From Prorocentrum cordatum (taxonomy: Eukaryota; Sar; Dinophyceae; Prorocentrales; Prorocentraceae), in the NCBI GenBank assembly GCA_963575745.1, contig CAUYUJ010015271.1, forward strand, positions 146,001 through 210,000: 64,000 nt of DNA, written 5' to 3'. How positions within the stretch are numbered: the stretch's first letter is position 1; the number at the start of each line of letters is the position of its first letter. Shown here piece after piece: positions 1 to 9,638 of this stretch. The notes under the pieces were generated by a model. The model had not been told where the DNA came from. It made no database searches and saw nothing but the letters and a program-made list of their open reading frames with translations. Position numbers and translations under genes: made by a program.

Positions 1-876
1 GTCAAGGACTTCACCGACACGGATTTTTCAAGTCATGGAGATGGCGACCTCGACCCCGACCTTAACGAGCCAAAGCCTGACGGGGATGACGATGAGGCGT
101 CCGATTGCACGATCGCCTCCAACGTCCAGTGCGACATTGAAAACCTTGGCACCGGCAAGGAACCTGACAAGGAGACTGACATCGCGACGCAAACGGACCT
201 CAAGCTCCACCACTCCGTTGAAGCTGACGACAAGTAGACTGGCGTCGCGACACAGACGGACCTCAAGCTCCACCACTTCGTGGAGGCTGACGGCACCAAG
301 ATGGATAGGGACGATGTGGCGGCGTACGAGCTTGACTACTTCGGGGAGGCGGACCCTTACAGTTGCGTGGCCAGCAGCTCGGAGCAGAGCGCAGTGGACT
401 TGGATGTCTTCCCCACCGCCACGGGCCTGGGCGGTTCGGAGCAGAGTGCCACGGACGTGGCCATCCTCACGACCCTCACGGACCAGCACAATTCGGTGCA
501 GCTCGACGAGCAAGTGGTCCCGCCCGTCGTGCTGCCCGGCGAGCCGACCGAGCCAGGGGTGCAGCCCGACGGGCACGGCCGGGGCTTCGACAGCCAGGGT
601 TCCGAGACCGGGGACGCCGACGAGGACGTGAAGTCAGGAGGCCTCGAGCTGCAGTGGGAGTACATGGACGCGCGCGGCGCGACCCAGGGTCTGTTCTCCC
701 AGGAGCAGATGAGAGAGTTGTTCGAGGCGCGCGCGTTCCCCGAGGACCTGCCGATGAGGACGAATCCCGACACGCCGTTCATGACGTCCGGGCTGCTCTT
801 TCCTTCATCGCTGGTGCCCTTCCGACACTGTCCAGGGCCTTTGACTACTACTACGGCCACGCTCACGTGGGCTTGA
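1..876 (+). CDS. GYF-like domain protein, 5'-truncated, with in-frame TAG
   Basis: Frame 1 is open from the window edge to a TAG at 235-237, then to a TGA at 874-876, so the start lies outside the window. About 210 acidic residues rich in Asp, Glu, Ser and Gly come first. A GYF-like segment then begins with WEY (655-663), has GLF (688-696) where the family has GPF, and continues with M..LF, an AF pair near 733-738 and DLPMR. GYF modules bind proline-rich peptides in mRNA splicing, decay and translation factors; that role here is inference. Past about 790 the frame is doubtful: frame 3 reads AFDYYYGHAHVGLIQ at 837-881, so an intron or frameshift probably lies there. Third positions are almost all G or C. 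The TAG could mark a pseudogene, a spliced-out segment or recoding. Confidence 0.5.
169..294 (+). repeat. 63-bp tandem duplication inside the GYF-like gene
   Basis: Two adjacent 21-codon units (169-231 and 232-294) share TQTDLKLHH and VEAD. The second codon is GAG in the first unit and TAG in the second, so a single G-to-T difference creates the in-frame stop at 235-237. Confidence 0.85.
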
Positions 877-1131
877 TCCAAGATCTGCGAGACGGCGGAT
901 GAAAAGTTGGAGCGGGTTGCCTAACATATGATCTCGCTGGCCTGGGACCGCTCCATCTCTTTGGAATGCGTGGCGGCCGAGCTGACCAAGGGCAGCGAGA
1001 AGATGGTGGAGCTGGCGCGGGCCATGGGGGTTCCAGACTTCGCGAAGGCCGCGGTCCTCCTGAAAGGTCTGGCGAAGGAGGCGGCGTGCGTCTCGCTGTG
1101 GGGGCGGTGGTGGATCGAGCCGCGTGGCTTA
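877..1131 (+). CDS. probable further exon(s) of the same gene
   Basis: Frame 1 resumes with SKICETADEKLERVA, meets a TAA at 922-924, and from ATG 928 reads a GC3-rich stretch including ELTKGSEKMVELARAM and KAAVLLKGLAKEA. The helical Ala/Lys/Glu-rich composition and codon bias resemble the upstream coding DNA. A splice-donor-like GTGAGG begins at 1132 and is followed by a long pyrimidine-rich stretch, as expected of an intron. The 3' acceptor was not located and no domain is recognised. Confidence 0.4.
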
Positions 1132-2110
1132 GTGAGGCAGCCTGTCCTCCCCTTCTCCCTCCTCTGCCTCCCCATCCGCTCCCTCTTCTCCCCTCCCCTC
1201 GCCGTCTTGTGGCCTCGGCGTAAGCCAGCGTTGTCCAGGCCTGCGGGGGGGCTCCTTTGGGAGGTGGCGGCTCGCCGCCCACAGTGACCGGCCGCGGGGG
1301 CTCTGCAGCTGCAGCGCCACCATGGCGCCCCGATCCCTCGCGCCAGCCTTGCGTGGCTGCGGTCCGCCTGCTGCGCTTGCGGTATAGGCCCGCGCGCGGC
1401 ACCCTCCATCTCCCAGCTTGTTTCCATGATCGCTGATATGCACATTTATGCGCCGCTCTACATTCGAGTAGCCTCTCCCTGGTATCGTAGGTTTCGTGGT
1501 TTCGTGGTTTCGTGGTTATTCACGGCTTCCTCAGGGCCTTTAGGCTGTTGTTTTACGCTTTCCCGTTTGGTTCGCCGCACTCTGTTTCGGTTCCCTGCGT
1601 CATCATTCCTCCCCCTCCACTTCCGCCTCTCTTCCCCCCTTTTCCTCCCCCCGCTCCTTCGGATTACCTTGTGTATTTCGGTTTCCCGCGACATCCCCTT
1701 CCCACGCACAGCATTTTGCCCGACGCGGGGGGCTCTGCCGAGCGGGGTCGATGCACGCGTTGTGGCGTGCGCTCGTGTGGCGATTTTAATGCACATCCTA
1801 TTCCGAGTCTTTCCTTCACGTTGTCGTTGACATTTATCGTGGCGGCAGCCGCGTTGTGTGAAGTTCGTGTGGCCGCGCTGTCCTCCTCCTCCTCCTCCTC
1901 CTCCTCCAAAAAAATATTTCAAGGATCGAGTAACTTCACCTCTTCCCTCCTCCCAAAAGGGGGCTGGCGGACACCCAATCTACGTTCAACGCCTTCCCAC
2001 TTTATGTTTCTACCTATTCTTCCGACCGATGAGAATGTTGACCTAAATTACAGAGGCAAACTCCGAGTGGGGGATGGAGTGCCTCGCTGCGGCGGGGCTT
2101 TCGGGGGGTT
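1132..2110. other. intergenic or intronic DNA, no gene recognised
   Basis: Pyrimidine-rich 1141-1200 follows the putative donor. A nine-copy TCC tract lies at 1881-1907. The remaining open frames have no coding bias. Confidence 0.5.
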
Positions 2111-2353
2111 GTTGCTTGGGCCCTCCCGGGACCCTCGCTCGGTCCCTTCAGGATTAAGTCGGGCCCGTCCTTCTACAGGAGGAAGATCCCAAATTAGTCA
2201 AAAAATAGTCGGGGGAAAACTGTTTGAATATTCTTTGTCCATTTTGGATTTTGTTTTGATTTTTTTGTTTTTCGTCGAAAATCCCCCTGAATGGGGGACA
2301 AGCCCGACTTAATGCTTGGGCCCTCCCGGGGCCCTCGCTTGGTCCCTTCAGGG
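2111..2353. repeat. 40-bp direct repeats on both sides of a MITE
   Basis: The stretch starting GCTTGGGCCCTCCCGGG occurs at 2114-2152 and again at 2314-2353 with only a few mismatches, immediately left and right of the MITE at 2154-2312. This is far longer than a transposon target duplication. Confidence 0.75.
2154..2312. mobile_element. MITE-A copy 1
   Basis: Begins TTAAGTCGGGCCCGTCC and ends GGGGGACAAGCCCGACTTAA, which are inverted repeats of about 27 bp. The interior is AT-rich with T runs and has no coding capacity. At 159 bp it is typical of the family. There is no 8-bp target duplication at this copy; instead it lies between 40-bp direct repeats. Confidence 0.85.
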
Positions 2354-2518
2354 GCGGGGGCCCCTCGCGCGGCGCGGCACCCTGCGGCCCTGCTGCCGGA
2401 GCAGGGAGGGCATGGCCTCCCCGGCGCCAGGGAGCAGTTCTGCGGGCCCAGCCGGGGCTCTCTTGGGCTGTTCTGGGGGGCCTCTGGGGCCCCCGCTGAA
2501 GCTCTCCCAGGCCTTCTC

Positions 2519-2692
2519 TTAAGTCGGGCCTGTCCCTTTACAGGAGGGGATTTTCAAAAATAGTCTAAACAAATAGTCTGGGGACGTTTTTTTTTCCGAT
2601 CTGTCCGAGGATGTTTTGAATGTGTGGGGTCTTTTTTTGTTTTTAATGTTTGTCCTCCGAGATCCCCCTGTAAGGGGACAGGCCCGACTTAA
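2519..2692. mobile_element. MITE-A copy 2, with target duplication
   Basis: 174 bp, ends TTAAGTCGGGCCTGTCC and GGGGACAGGCCCGACTTAA. The 8-bp direct repeat GCCTTCTC lies exactly at 2511-2518 and 2693-2700, the expected footprint of a cut-and-paste insertion. Confidence 0.9.
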
Positions 2693-2700
2693 GCCTTCTC

Positions 2701-3002
2701 TCGGGGCCCTCTCAGGCCGTCCAGAAGACATACATCTAAGAAGCGGTAACAATCAGAGTGAGGGGGCCGAGCGGTCTTAGACTGCCCCTATGCACGTGGC
2801 TGAAGTTGGGGTCCGGCGGTGCGGGTTCATGTTCGCCTGTTTCTTCTCAAGTGTTATTGTTTGTATTGTTATCATGTTTCTCCTCATTCGAATTCTTGCT
2901 CATGTTACGACTATTAGTCGTATTCGTTTTGTTCTTAGTAGTGGTATTGTTTTCCATTGTTAGTCTCCTTGTTTGATGATTACCACTGTTAGTATTCCTC
3001 TT
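2701..3002. other. no gene recognised
   Basis: AT-richer than its surroundings, with T runs at 2850-2990. No frame has coding bias and no repeat was recognised. Confidence 0.4.
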
Positions 3003-3674
3003 ATTCCCTACCTAGGCTCTGCCTAGCAGTGTTCTTACTCTGAGGCTTCAAGGGCCGGGCAATGGGGCCCGCCCCGGGCGGTTCCCCCGGCATCCGCCCC
3101 GCGGTTCCCCCAGTGACGTTCCCTCAGCTTCGCGTTACTTATCTCATCTTAGCTTAGCTTATTTCGTATTAATTTAGCATAGCTTCATCTTACCTCAGTT
3201 TTATCTTCGCTTAGCTTACCTTCAGCTTAGCTTCGCTGAGCTTTAGCATAGCAGAGCACAGCATAGCATAGCGTAGCAAAGCATAGCGCAGCATCGCATA
3301 TCATAGCATGGGTGTAATTCCCTACCTAGGCTCTACTTAGAGGGTTAGCTTAGCTTAGCTTAGTTCCCTACCTAGGCTCTGCCTAGAAGGGTTCTTACTC
3401 TGAGGCTTCAAGGGCCGGGCAGTGGGGCACGCCCCGGGCGGTTCCCCTGGCATCCGCCCCGCGGTTCCCCCAGTGACGTTCCCTTAGTTTAGCGTTGCTT
3501 ATATCATCTTAGCTTAGCTTATTTCATATTACCTTAGCTTAGCTTCATCTTACTTCAGTTTTATCTTAGCTTAGCTTACCTTCATCTTAGCTTCGCTGAG
3601 CTTTAGCATAGCAGAGCACAGCATAGCATAGCATAGCGTAGCAAAGCATAGCGCAGCATCGCATATCATAGCAT
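3003..3674. repeat. tandemly duplicated ~305-bp block
   Basis: 3003-3310 and 3362-3674 are nearly identical. Both start CCCTACCTAGGCTCTG, pass through CAAGGGCCGGGCA and GTGACGTTCCC, then a TTAGCTTAGC-rich part, and end in ATAGCATAGC motifs. A third short CCCTACCTAGGCTCT lies at 3321-3335. The inverse CCTAGGTAGGG lies at 3901-3911, so the whole stretch may be one element with CCCTACCTAGG ends. Confidence 0.8.
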
Positions 3675-3872
3675 AGCCCAGCATAGCATAGCATAGTGCA
3701 GCATAGCATAGCATAGCATAGCATAGTGCAGCACAGCAGAGCACAGCATAGCACAGCGCAGCATAGCACAGCATAGCATAGCATAGCATAGCATAGCAGA
3801 GAATAGCAGATCATAGCATAGCATAGCAGTGCATAGCATAGCATAGCATAGCATAGCGCAGCACAGCATCAT
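3605..3872. repeat. pentanucleotide ATAGC array
   Basis: Mostly AGCAT/ATAGC units with variants such as AGCAC and AGCAG. It extends the end of the second duplicated block; translations give repetitive MLCYA peptides with no coding meaning. Confidence 0.85.
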
Positions 3873-3949
3873 TGCAGTTGCTTTCCTAGAGGCTCCAACT
3901 CCTAGGTAGGGTCGCACTGGGATAATTTTTATTATTCGTATTTTTGTTG

Positions 3950-4110
3950 TCGGCCCCGCACTGCGACCCCCCGCGAACTGCCCCGTGACCCACCCGCGGC
4001 CCACCCGCGACCCGCCTCGCGAGCCACCCGAAACCCAACCACGACCCACCCGCGACTCGCCGCACGGTTCGCCCGCCGGCCCGCTGGCCGACTTGCCGAA
4101 GATCCATCCA
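3950..4110. repeat. degenerate CGACCCACCCG minisatellite
   Basis: Short units related to CGACCCACCCGCG repeat with substitutions between 3960 and 4110. A GGCGGAAG-rich stretch follows at 4258-4350. Confidence 0.6.
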
Positions 4111-5134
4111 CGACCCGCCCGCATCGCCTTGACAAACACTGGCGCATGCGGCGGGTTCGTTGCGTAATGTGTGTTAACGAGTGCGCCGGGCTTCTTCACA
4201 TCTGAGGCGTTCCAGAATTGGCCTTGCCTGCGAGGGCCGAAGGAGTTGTCGTCTCTGCCGCCGGGGAGGGCGGCGGAAGGTCGGCAGAAGGCGGCGGAAG
4301 TAAAACGCGGCCGCCTCCGCCGGCGGAAGCCAGCGGCGGAAGGCGGCGGCAGTAACAAATGCGCTCCCAAGATAGGAACACGTTTTTGGGCCCAGGGTTT
4401 TCGGAATCGGACGTTTGTTTTCGAGCTTCGCGAGCGTCCGACGACACCAGCGCACGTTCATTCTGATCCCCATTTGCGGGGACGGTGATTTTTCTACGAT
4501 TTGGGCCTCTCGGGGGCATACGTCCCTGGGAGGCCCCATGGCCTCCTCGAGCGGTCAGGGGATCACCTTGGGCCTCTTGGAGCCATGCTGGAGGCCATCG
4601 TGGGCCACCTAGGGAAATAGTGCGAGTTCTTGGGGCAATCTCCTGGAGCTACCTCAAGCCGCCTTGGTCGCTCGAACGCCTCGCGGCGCCGACGGTCCAG
4701 ACCCGTTGGGCCGGGGGCAGATGGGATGACCCCCCTCGTCGAAGATGAAGAGGGCGATGTCCTGGAAGAGCTTGCAACCTGAACCACCCACTCCCCGGAT
4801 TGCAAGCGGGACCCAGCCTGGAAAAGGATGGAGACGAGTTTCTTTTGCGCAACGGACTGCGCCCTGGTGCCTGCTGATGCCAGCCGTGTTGGGCTGCTCA
4901 CGATGCGATTTTGTTTCCCCAGAGCCGATCTCGATCTCGATCCGATCCGGGTCGAACCGAGACCCTCTCCTGCCTCCAGGGCCGAGCCCGACCCGCGATC
5001 CCAGGCGCTCCGGCTGCGATGCGATTCCGCGGCGACCCGGGCGCGATGCGGTCCGCTCCGCCGCTTCCGATCCGCCCCGACGCTGCGCGGCTCGATCCAG
5101 TCCAGGCCTGGCGCTCTCGCCGTGGCCCCTGCAG
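4111..5134. other. no gene recognised
   Basis: GC-rich, with the GCGGAAG repeats noted above. Several long open frames overlap on both strands, which is expected at this GC content; none shows a domain. Confidence 0.4.
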
Positions 5135-5292
5135 GCGTGGCTGGGCCTCACGGACCCCGAGCGCTGCTTCGGGAGTCTGGCCGGCCCGCTGCGCGCGGGC
5201 GGAGCCGCCGCAGGCGAGGCCCGCGGCGCGGAGGCGCTCCACCACGCTGCCCAGCGGGTGGCCACGCAGGCGGGCCGCGGGGTGCGGGCCGA
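5135..5292 (+). CDS. possible isolated exon, unknown product
   Basis: After CCCCTGCAG, a good 3' splice acceptor ending near 5131, frame 2 reads AWLGLTDPERCFGSLAG and then an Ala/Arg-rich stretch with almost pure G/C third positions. No family is recognised and neighbouring exons are not seen. High GC alone can open such a frame, so this is weak. Confidence 0.2.
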
Positions 5293-6131
5293 ATCCCGAC
5301 CCGCTCGGCAGCTCGGGCCTCGCAAGGACAGGGGTCCAAGTCGTCCCAGAGCGTTCTTTGGCGCTCGAACGGCGTTCTGTGGAGCGCTCCGGAAGACCCG
5401 CGGTGCCCGATACGTTTTCGAGAGCCACCGGATCTGAGAGATCCCCGGTGTTCCCAGGTCTTGGCCTCCTCTTATCATCGTTTCTTCGGTGTCCACGGGC
5501 GTGGAGCATGCATTGGCAGCGAGGCGCACTGCAGTCGTAGGAATCTCTGAGCTTTCCTGTCGGAGATCGGGTCCCTGGGTCCTGGGGCAACTCTGCGAAG
5601 ATGTAGCAGCCTTTCACATTCTGAGCGCTGAGAGCATGCCCCTTTGCTATGTGCAGAGCTTTGCAAGAGCACACTTGGCGACAGCGTCATTCTCTCCCTC
5701 CAGTCCTCCGCCCCCTTTTCCCCGTGTTGCGAATCGCCCAGTTGGTGCGATACCGCATGTTGTCGGGGTGGTGTTTCTACAGGCCGCTCCTGCCAGCAGG
5801 TGAGTCTTGATCTTCGGGCTCCCTCTGTTGTGGGTACTCCTCGTCATGTTCGTCCTCCTTCTCTTGCTCGTCCTCCTCCTCCGCCTCCTCCTGTTCCGCT
5901 TTCTGCTCCTCTTCGGTTTCTTTGGGGCAACACCTCCGCCACTCCAGCCCCGGCCCTTTTGGGGCCCCCTCCTCGCCCGCGGGTCGCGGGGAGAAAAAGG
6001 CTTGGGGGCGCCTGTGTCTCTGGTTGCGGGCGCACGGTGTGGGGGCTCGCCCTGCCCTTTCTCCTCTCCTCTCCCCCCCCGCCTCTCGTGCACGTTGTGC
6101 TTGCCAAAACGTTCCAATACGTTCCTCCGCT
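5293..6131. other. no gene recognised
   Basis: Mixed sequence with CTC-rich stretches near 5850-5900. No frame shows a recognisable domain. Confidence 0.4.
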
Positions 6132-6211
6132 TCTCCTCCTCCTCCTCCTCCTCCTCCTCCTCCTCCTCCTCCTCCTCCTCCTCCTCCTCCTCCTCCTCCT
6201 CCTCCTCCTCC
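6132..6211. repeat. CTC trinucleotide tract
   Basis: About 26 uninterrupted CTC units. Long poly-Ser, poly-Leu, poly-Pro or poly-Glu frames here are products of the repeat. Confidence 0.95.
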
Positions 6212-6384
6212 CGTTCGCCTTCCGATTCTCCCCGCCTTCTCCTCCGCCCTCTCCCTGAAGGGCACCGCGGTGGCCGCCGCCCTGGCGGCCGCGGCCGTTC
6301 CGGGGCCGCAGCGCGGCGAGACGCCGCCCCGTGCAGTCGGGCGCCTCCCGCGCCCGGGCGCAGCCGAGCGGCGCAGGCGCCGCG

Positions 6385-6579
6385 GCTGACGACGACGACG
6401 ACGACGGCGGCGACGACGTCGTTGTCGCCGTCGTCGTCGTTGTCGTCGGCGGCGGCGCCGCCCGCGAAGGGGCAGCTCTCGGCATGCTCGGACCTGCCTC
6501 GGTCGGGGCAGGGCCTGCCGACCCCTTCGGAGGGCGGCGGCGAGGGCAGCGCGTGCCGCGACGCCGTCGTCGTCGTCGC

Positions 6580-6626
<47 letters not shown>

Positions 6627-6690
6627 ATGGTGACGACGATGATAACGATGGCGACGACGTTGACGGCGACGGCGACGGCAACGACGACGG
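6385..6690. repeat. GAC/GTC trinucleotide tracts
   Basis: GAC repeats at 6388-6415 and GTC repeats at 6418-6450 face each other. A second GTC-to-GAC pair spans 6565-6690. The facing arms could fold into hairpins. Confidence 0.85.
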
Positions 6691-7563
6691 CCCAACTCTC
6701 CGACGGTCTGATTTGATTTAACCCGGATTTCCTCGACTCTAGCGCGTAGGGCTCTGTATCGGGCCCCGGGACAACCACAACTGGATCTGGAGCGACAGGC
6801 TTGCGTTTTTTTATCGATCGGCGGAAGTGCGCTTATCCTCCCCCCCCCCCCCGGTAGAGTGTTTCGGGGCCGATTTGGGCAAGCACAAATGGACGGAGCA
6901 AGGGGGCCGCGCCCCACTCCCCGTGGAGACTCGAAGCGCTGATGCGCGCACCTGTGCGTATCTGTGTCGGATTTTCATGTTCGTTGCTCGTATTCCGGGG
7001 CCTGGCTGTTTCTCTGAGCGTTTCATTTCTGCAACTTGAGCTCGAGTCGTGTTTTTCAAGGAAGCCTGCGTTGCGACAAGTTTGACGAAGGGTCGCGAGA
7101 CGTTCAGAATTCTCGATTCTTGGCCGCGAGCATGGAGCATGACTTGCGTGTTTGTTGTCAGTGCGCTGTTTCCCGGCTTCTGCGTTGCATTACGCTATTT
7201 GACCTAATATGATTGAGGAAGCAAGGGTCTTGAGCCTGAATCCCCTTCTCCCACCCCACTCCAGCTGAATGCCACAGGTCGGAATCTGGATACAGTTGCA
7301 AAACTACCCCTGGGGAAGCGGCCGGGGTATCTTGGGCCGCGGACTGACAAAGCCACAACGGCGGATGCCAGGGGACGTCGAGGACTGCGAGGACGACAAG
7401 GACGACGACGAGGAAGATGACGATGATGACGACGACCACCCAGAGGCCAGGAAGTTCCGCGGGCCTCGGTCGCCAGGAGGCGAGGTTCCGCCTTGACTCT
7501 CGTCGTGAAAACCACGACGGCCAGTTCTTGACCGTTTTCGGCCTCTGGGGGCTCTCACTAGGC
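6691..7563. other. no gene recognised; short GAC tract
   Basis: A 13-C run lies at 6840-6852. An impure GAC/GAT tract lies at 7380-7436. Around 7530-7560 is a motif (GACCGTTTTCGGCCTC) that recurs near 17035 and 38180, suggesting another dispersed repeat. Confidence 0.4.
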
Positions 7564-7685
7564 TTAGGTCCGGCATGTCCCTCTACAGGAAGAAAATTCA
7601 AACATAGTTTGAATAATAGTCAGGGGGACGATGTTTCTAAATTATGTTTTGACTATTTTTGAATATGTTTTGGCTATTGTGAAGG
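7564..7685. mobile_element. MITE-A partial copy, left end
   Basis: Starts TTAGGTCCGGCATGTCCCTC and has the family interior (TACAGGAAGAAAATTCAAAC, then AATAGTC and TTTTGACTATTTTTG). The right end is absent; the sequence runs into unrelated DNA and a GGA tract. Confidence 0.75.
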
Positions 7686-7734
7686 CATGGCGGCCGGTGC
7701 CGCCGACCCTAAGAGACATCGACGACGACCATGA

Positions 7735-8080
7735 GGGGAAGAAGGAGGAGGAGGAGGAGGAGCAGGAGGAGGCAGTGATAAGGAGGAGGAGGAGGAGGAG
7801 GAGGAGGATGAGGAGGCCCCCTCGTTCCTGGAGGAGGACCGGCGTGGGAGAGGGGAGGGGAGGGGGAGGAGGACCCCCAGGGACGGATGCGCATCTGTCC
7901 CCCCCCCCTCTCTCCCCTGGGACTCCCCCTACCCCTGGGGAGGGGGACCAGAGGAGGACCGGAGGAGGACCGGCGTGGGAGAGGAGGACCCCCAGAAGCG
8001 ATCAGAAGCGATGCGAATCTGACCCCCCACTCCCCCCCCCCGGGACCCCCCCACCACCGCCGGGGAAGGGACAAAGGGAA
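7735..8080. repeat. GGA tract followed by a diverged tandem duplication
   Basis: An impure GGA tract spans 7740-7815. Two related units starting GGAGGACCGGCGTGGGAGAG follow at about 7833-7935 and 7963-8075, each ending in C-rich runs. Confidence 0.7.
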
Positions 8081-8324
8081 TGGGCTTCCCCTTGACGTGA
8101 TTACGACGTGGGTCAATTTCTCTCAATGCCTGGACTCCTCCCCCCGACGACTTGAGAGTGCTCTCTCCCGCCCGACGGGGAAGGAACGTCCCGTCGACGG
8201 GAATAGACAGACCCCCCACACACACACGCCGACAGGGTCGGCAGATTTTTCGCTTTTCCTCGTACTTCCACAACGACAAACACCCCTACGAGCAAAAACG
8301 GCGCTTCCCGTTCTTGTCTGGTCA

Positions 8325-8375
8325 GGTTTTTGGTTTTTCTTGAAGAATACCTGTAGGAGGGCATGCCCGACCTGA
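8325..8375. mobile_element. MITE-A partial copy, right end
   Basis: TTTTTCTTGAAGAATACC, then CTGTAGGAGGGCATGCCCGA, matches the right end of the family. No left end lies within the expected 170 bp. Confidence 0.65.
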
Positions 8376-8512
8376 CACTAGGCCCTGGGATCGTCGCAAA
8401 ACGATTCAGGATGAAGAGCGGGTTCAATGGACGGGGTCTGGAACTTCAGGTGCCCTCGCTGTGGGGAAAAGGCACGACGTCGGAGTTCTGGGCCTGACGT
8501 CCCGCTGGAGCT

Positions 8513-8763
8513 CCTAGAGGAGGAGGAGGGACAGGAGGAGGAGGAGGAGGAGGTGGAGGTGGAGGAGGAGGAGGAGGAGGAGGAGGAGGAGGAGGAGGAG
8601 AAGGAGGAGAGGAGGAGGAGGAGGAGGAGGAGGGAGAGGGAGGAGGAGGAGGAGGAGGAGGTGGAGGAGGAGGAGGAGGAGGAGGAGGAGAGACGGAGGA
8701 GGAGGAGGAGGAGGAGGAGGAGGAGGAGGAGGAGGAGGAGGAGGAGGAGGAGGAGGAGGAGCC
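8513..8763. repeat. GGA trinucleotide array
   Basis: About 250 bp of GGA with occasional GGT and AGA interruptions. The purine/pyrimidine strand asymmetry is complete enough for triplex formation. Confidence 0.95.
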
Positions 8764-8947
8764 TCGAAGTCTTGAGCAGAGCCCGGGGCGCGCGCCTCGG
8801 GGTGCCCGTCGTCGGAGGCCGCGCCTCGCGGAGGGCGTTCCCCGGGGTGCCCGCCTCGTCCCGCGCGGCCGCCCCAGGCCCGAGGCCAAGCGCGACCCGT
8901 CCCCCAGGCCGACGGGGGGTGGCGCGGCCTCGGGCCGGCAGGGGCAG

Positions 8948-8968
8948 GGCAGTCGTCGTCGCCGTCGC

Positions 8969-9002
<34 letters not shown>

Positions 9003-9034
9003 CTCCTCCTCCTCGTCCTCGTCGTCGTCGTCAT
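8948..9034. repeat. GTC/CTC trinucleotide tract
   Basis: Impure GTC and CTC units immediately downstream of a GC-rich stretch; ends in a short T run. Confidence 0.85.
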
Positions 9035-9118
9035 TTTTTTGTTGCCTCGTGCTGGCCTCGGATCATGGGTTCGGGGCTCAAGGGACGGGGGTCAATGCAA
9101 ACGAGGGTCAGCCAGAGC

Positions 9119-9210
9119 GCAGGATCTTGTAGGATCCTGCAGGGCCAGGGGTGCACTGACCCAGGTTTGGATGCAGTATCCTGCAGGATCCTGCAGGATC
9201 CTGTAGAGCC
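9119..9210. repeat. degenerate ATCCTGCAGG decamer repeats
   Basis: AGGATCCTGCAGG-type decamers occur at 9129-9141 and three times in tandem at 9177-9202. Each unit overlaps GGATCC and CTGCAG palindromes. Confidence 0.8.
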
Positions 9211-9299
9211 CGACTGACCTGGGTTCGGATGGACCCGGGTCGGTCAGTAGATCCCCTATGGGTCCGAATCGTTGGTGCACCGGCGCTGCGGCACGGCTA

Positions 9300-9425
9300 G
9301 GAGCCTGACGTTCTTCGTCCCAATGTCGCGGGTGCACCGCCGATGCAGCGCCGATGATCGGCGGCGCAGTGCGATCCTTCGACCCCAACTGCTCCGACCT
9401 CATCTGCTCCGGCTCCCATGCCGTG
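9300..9425. mobile_element. MITE-B degenerate partial copy
   Basis: Contains GCACCGCCGATGCAGCGCCG, then ACCCCAACTGCTCCGACCTC, matching the right half of the GATGCATCG palindromic family described at 15372. The left half is not recognisable. Confidence 0.5.
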
Positions 9426-9458
9426 GTAACTATGCCAATCCGCTCTCCGTCTCCAGTC

Positions 9459-9630
9459 TTAAGTCGGGCGTGTCCCTCTACAGGAGGAACGTTCAAAAAT
9501 AGTCCAACATAGTGTGGGGACGAGTCTGTTTTTATTGCTCTCAACAAACAACTACTTTTGAATTTGTTTTGACTATAATAATTTTTGGTTTCGTCCAGAA
9601 TACCCCTGTAGGAGGACCATTCCGACCTAA
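9459..9630. mobile_element. MITE-A copy 3, with target duplication
   Basis: 172 bp, from TTAAGTCGGGCGTGTCCCTC to GGACCATTCCGACCTAA. The 8-bp direct repeat CTCCAGTC lies at 9451-9458 and 9631-9638. Confidence 0.9.
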
Positions 9631-9638
9631 CTCCAGTC

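Noticed and set aside
2235-2250. CCATTTTGG, similar to part of the dinoflagellate spliced leader (also GCCATTTTGAG near 58125)
   Set aside because: Only a short stretch matches and the flanks do not; chance similarity in a T-rich MITE interior at the first site.
4654-5674. Overlapping long frames on both strands
   Set aside because: High GC depletes stop codons in all phases; only a short stretch after a CAG has any coding character and is listed at low confidence.
5647-6917. Several 300-357-residue frames
   Set aside because: They are poly-Glu, poly-Arg, poly-Ser and Asp/Val runs from CTC and GAC/GTC tracts with no domain outside the repeats.
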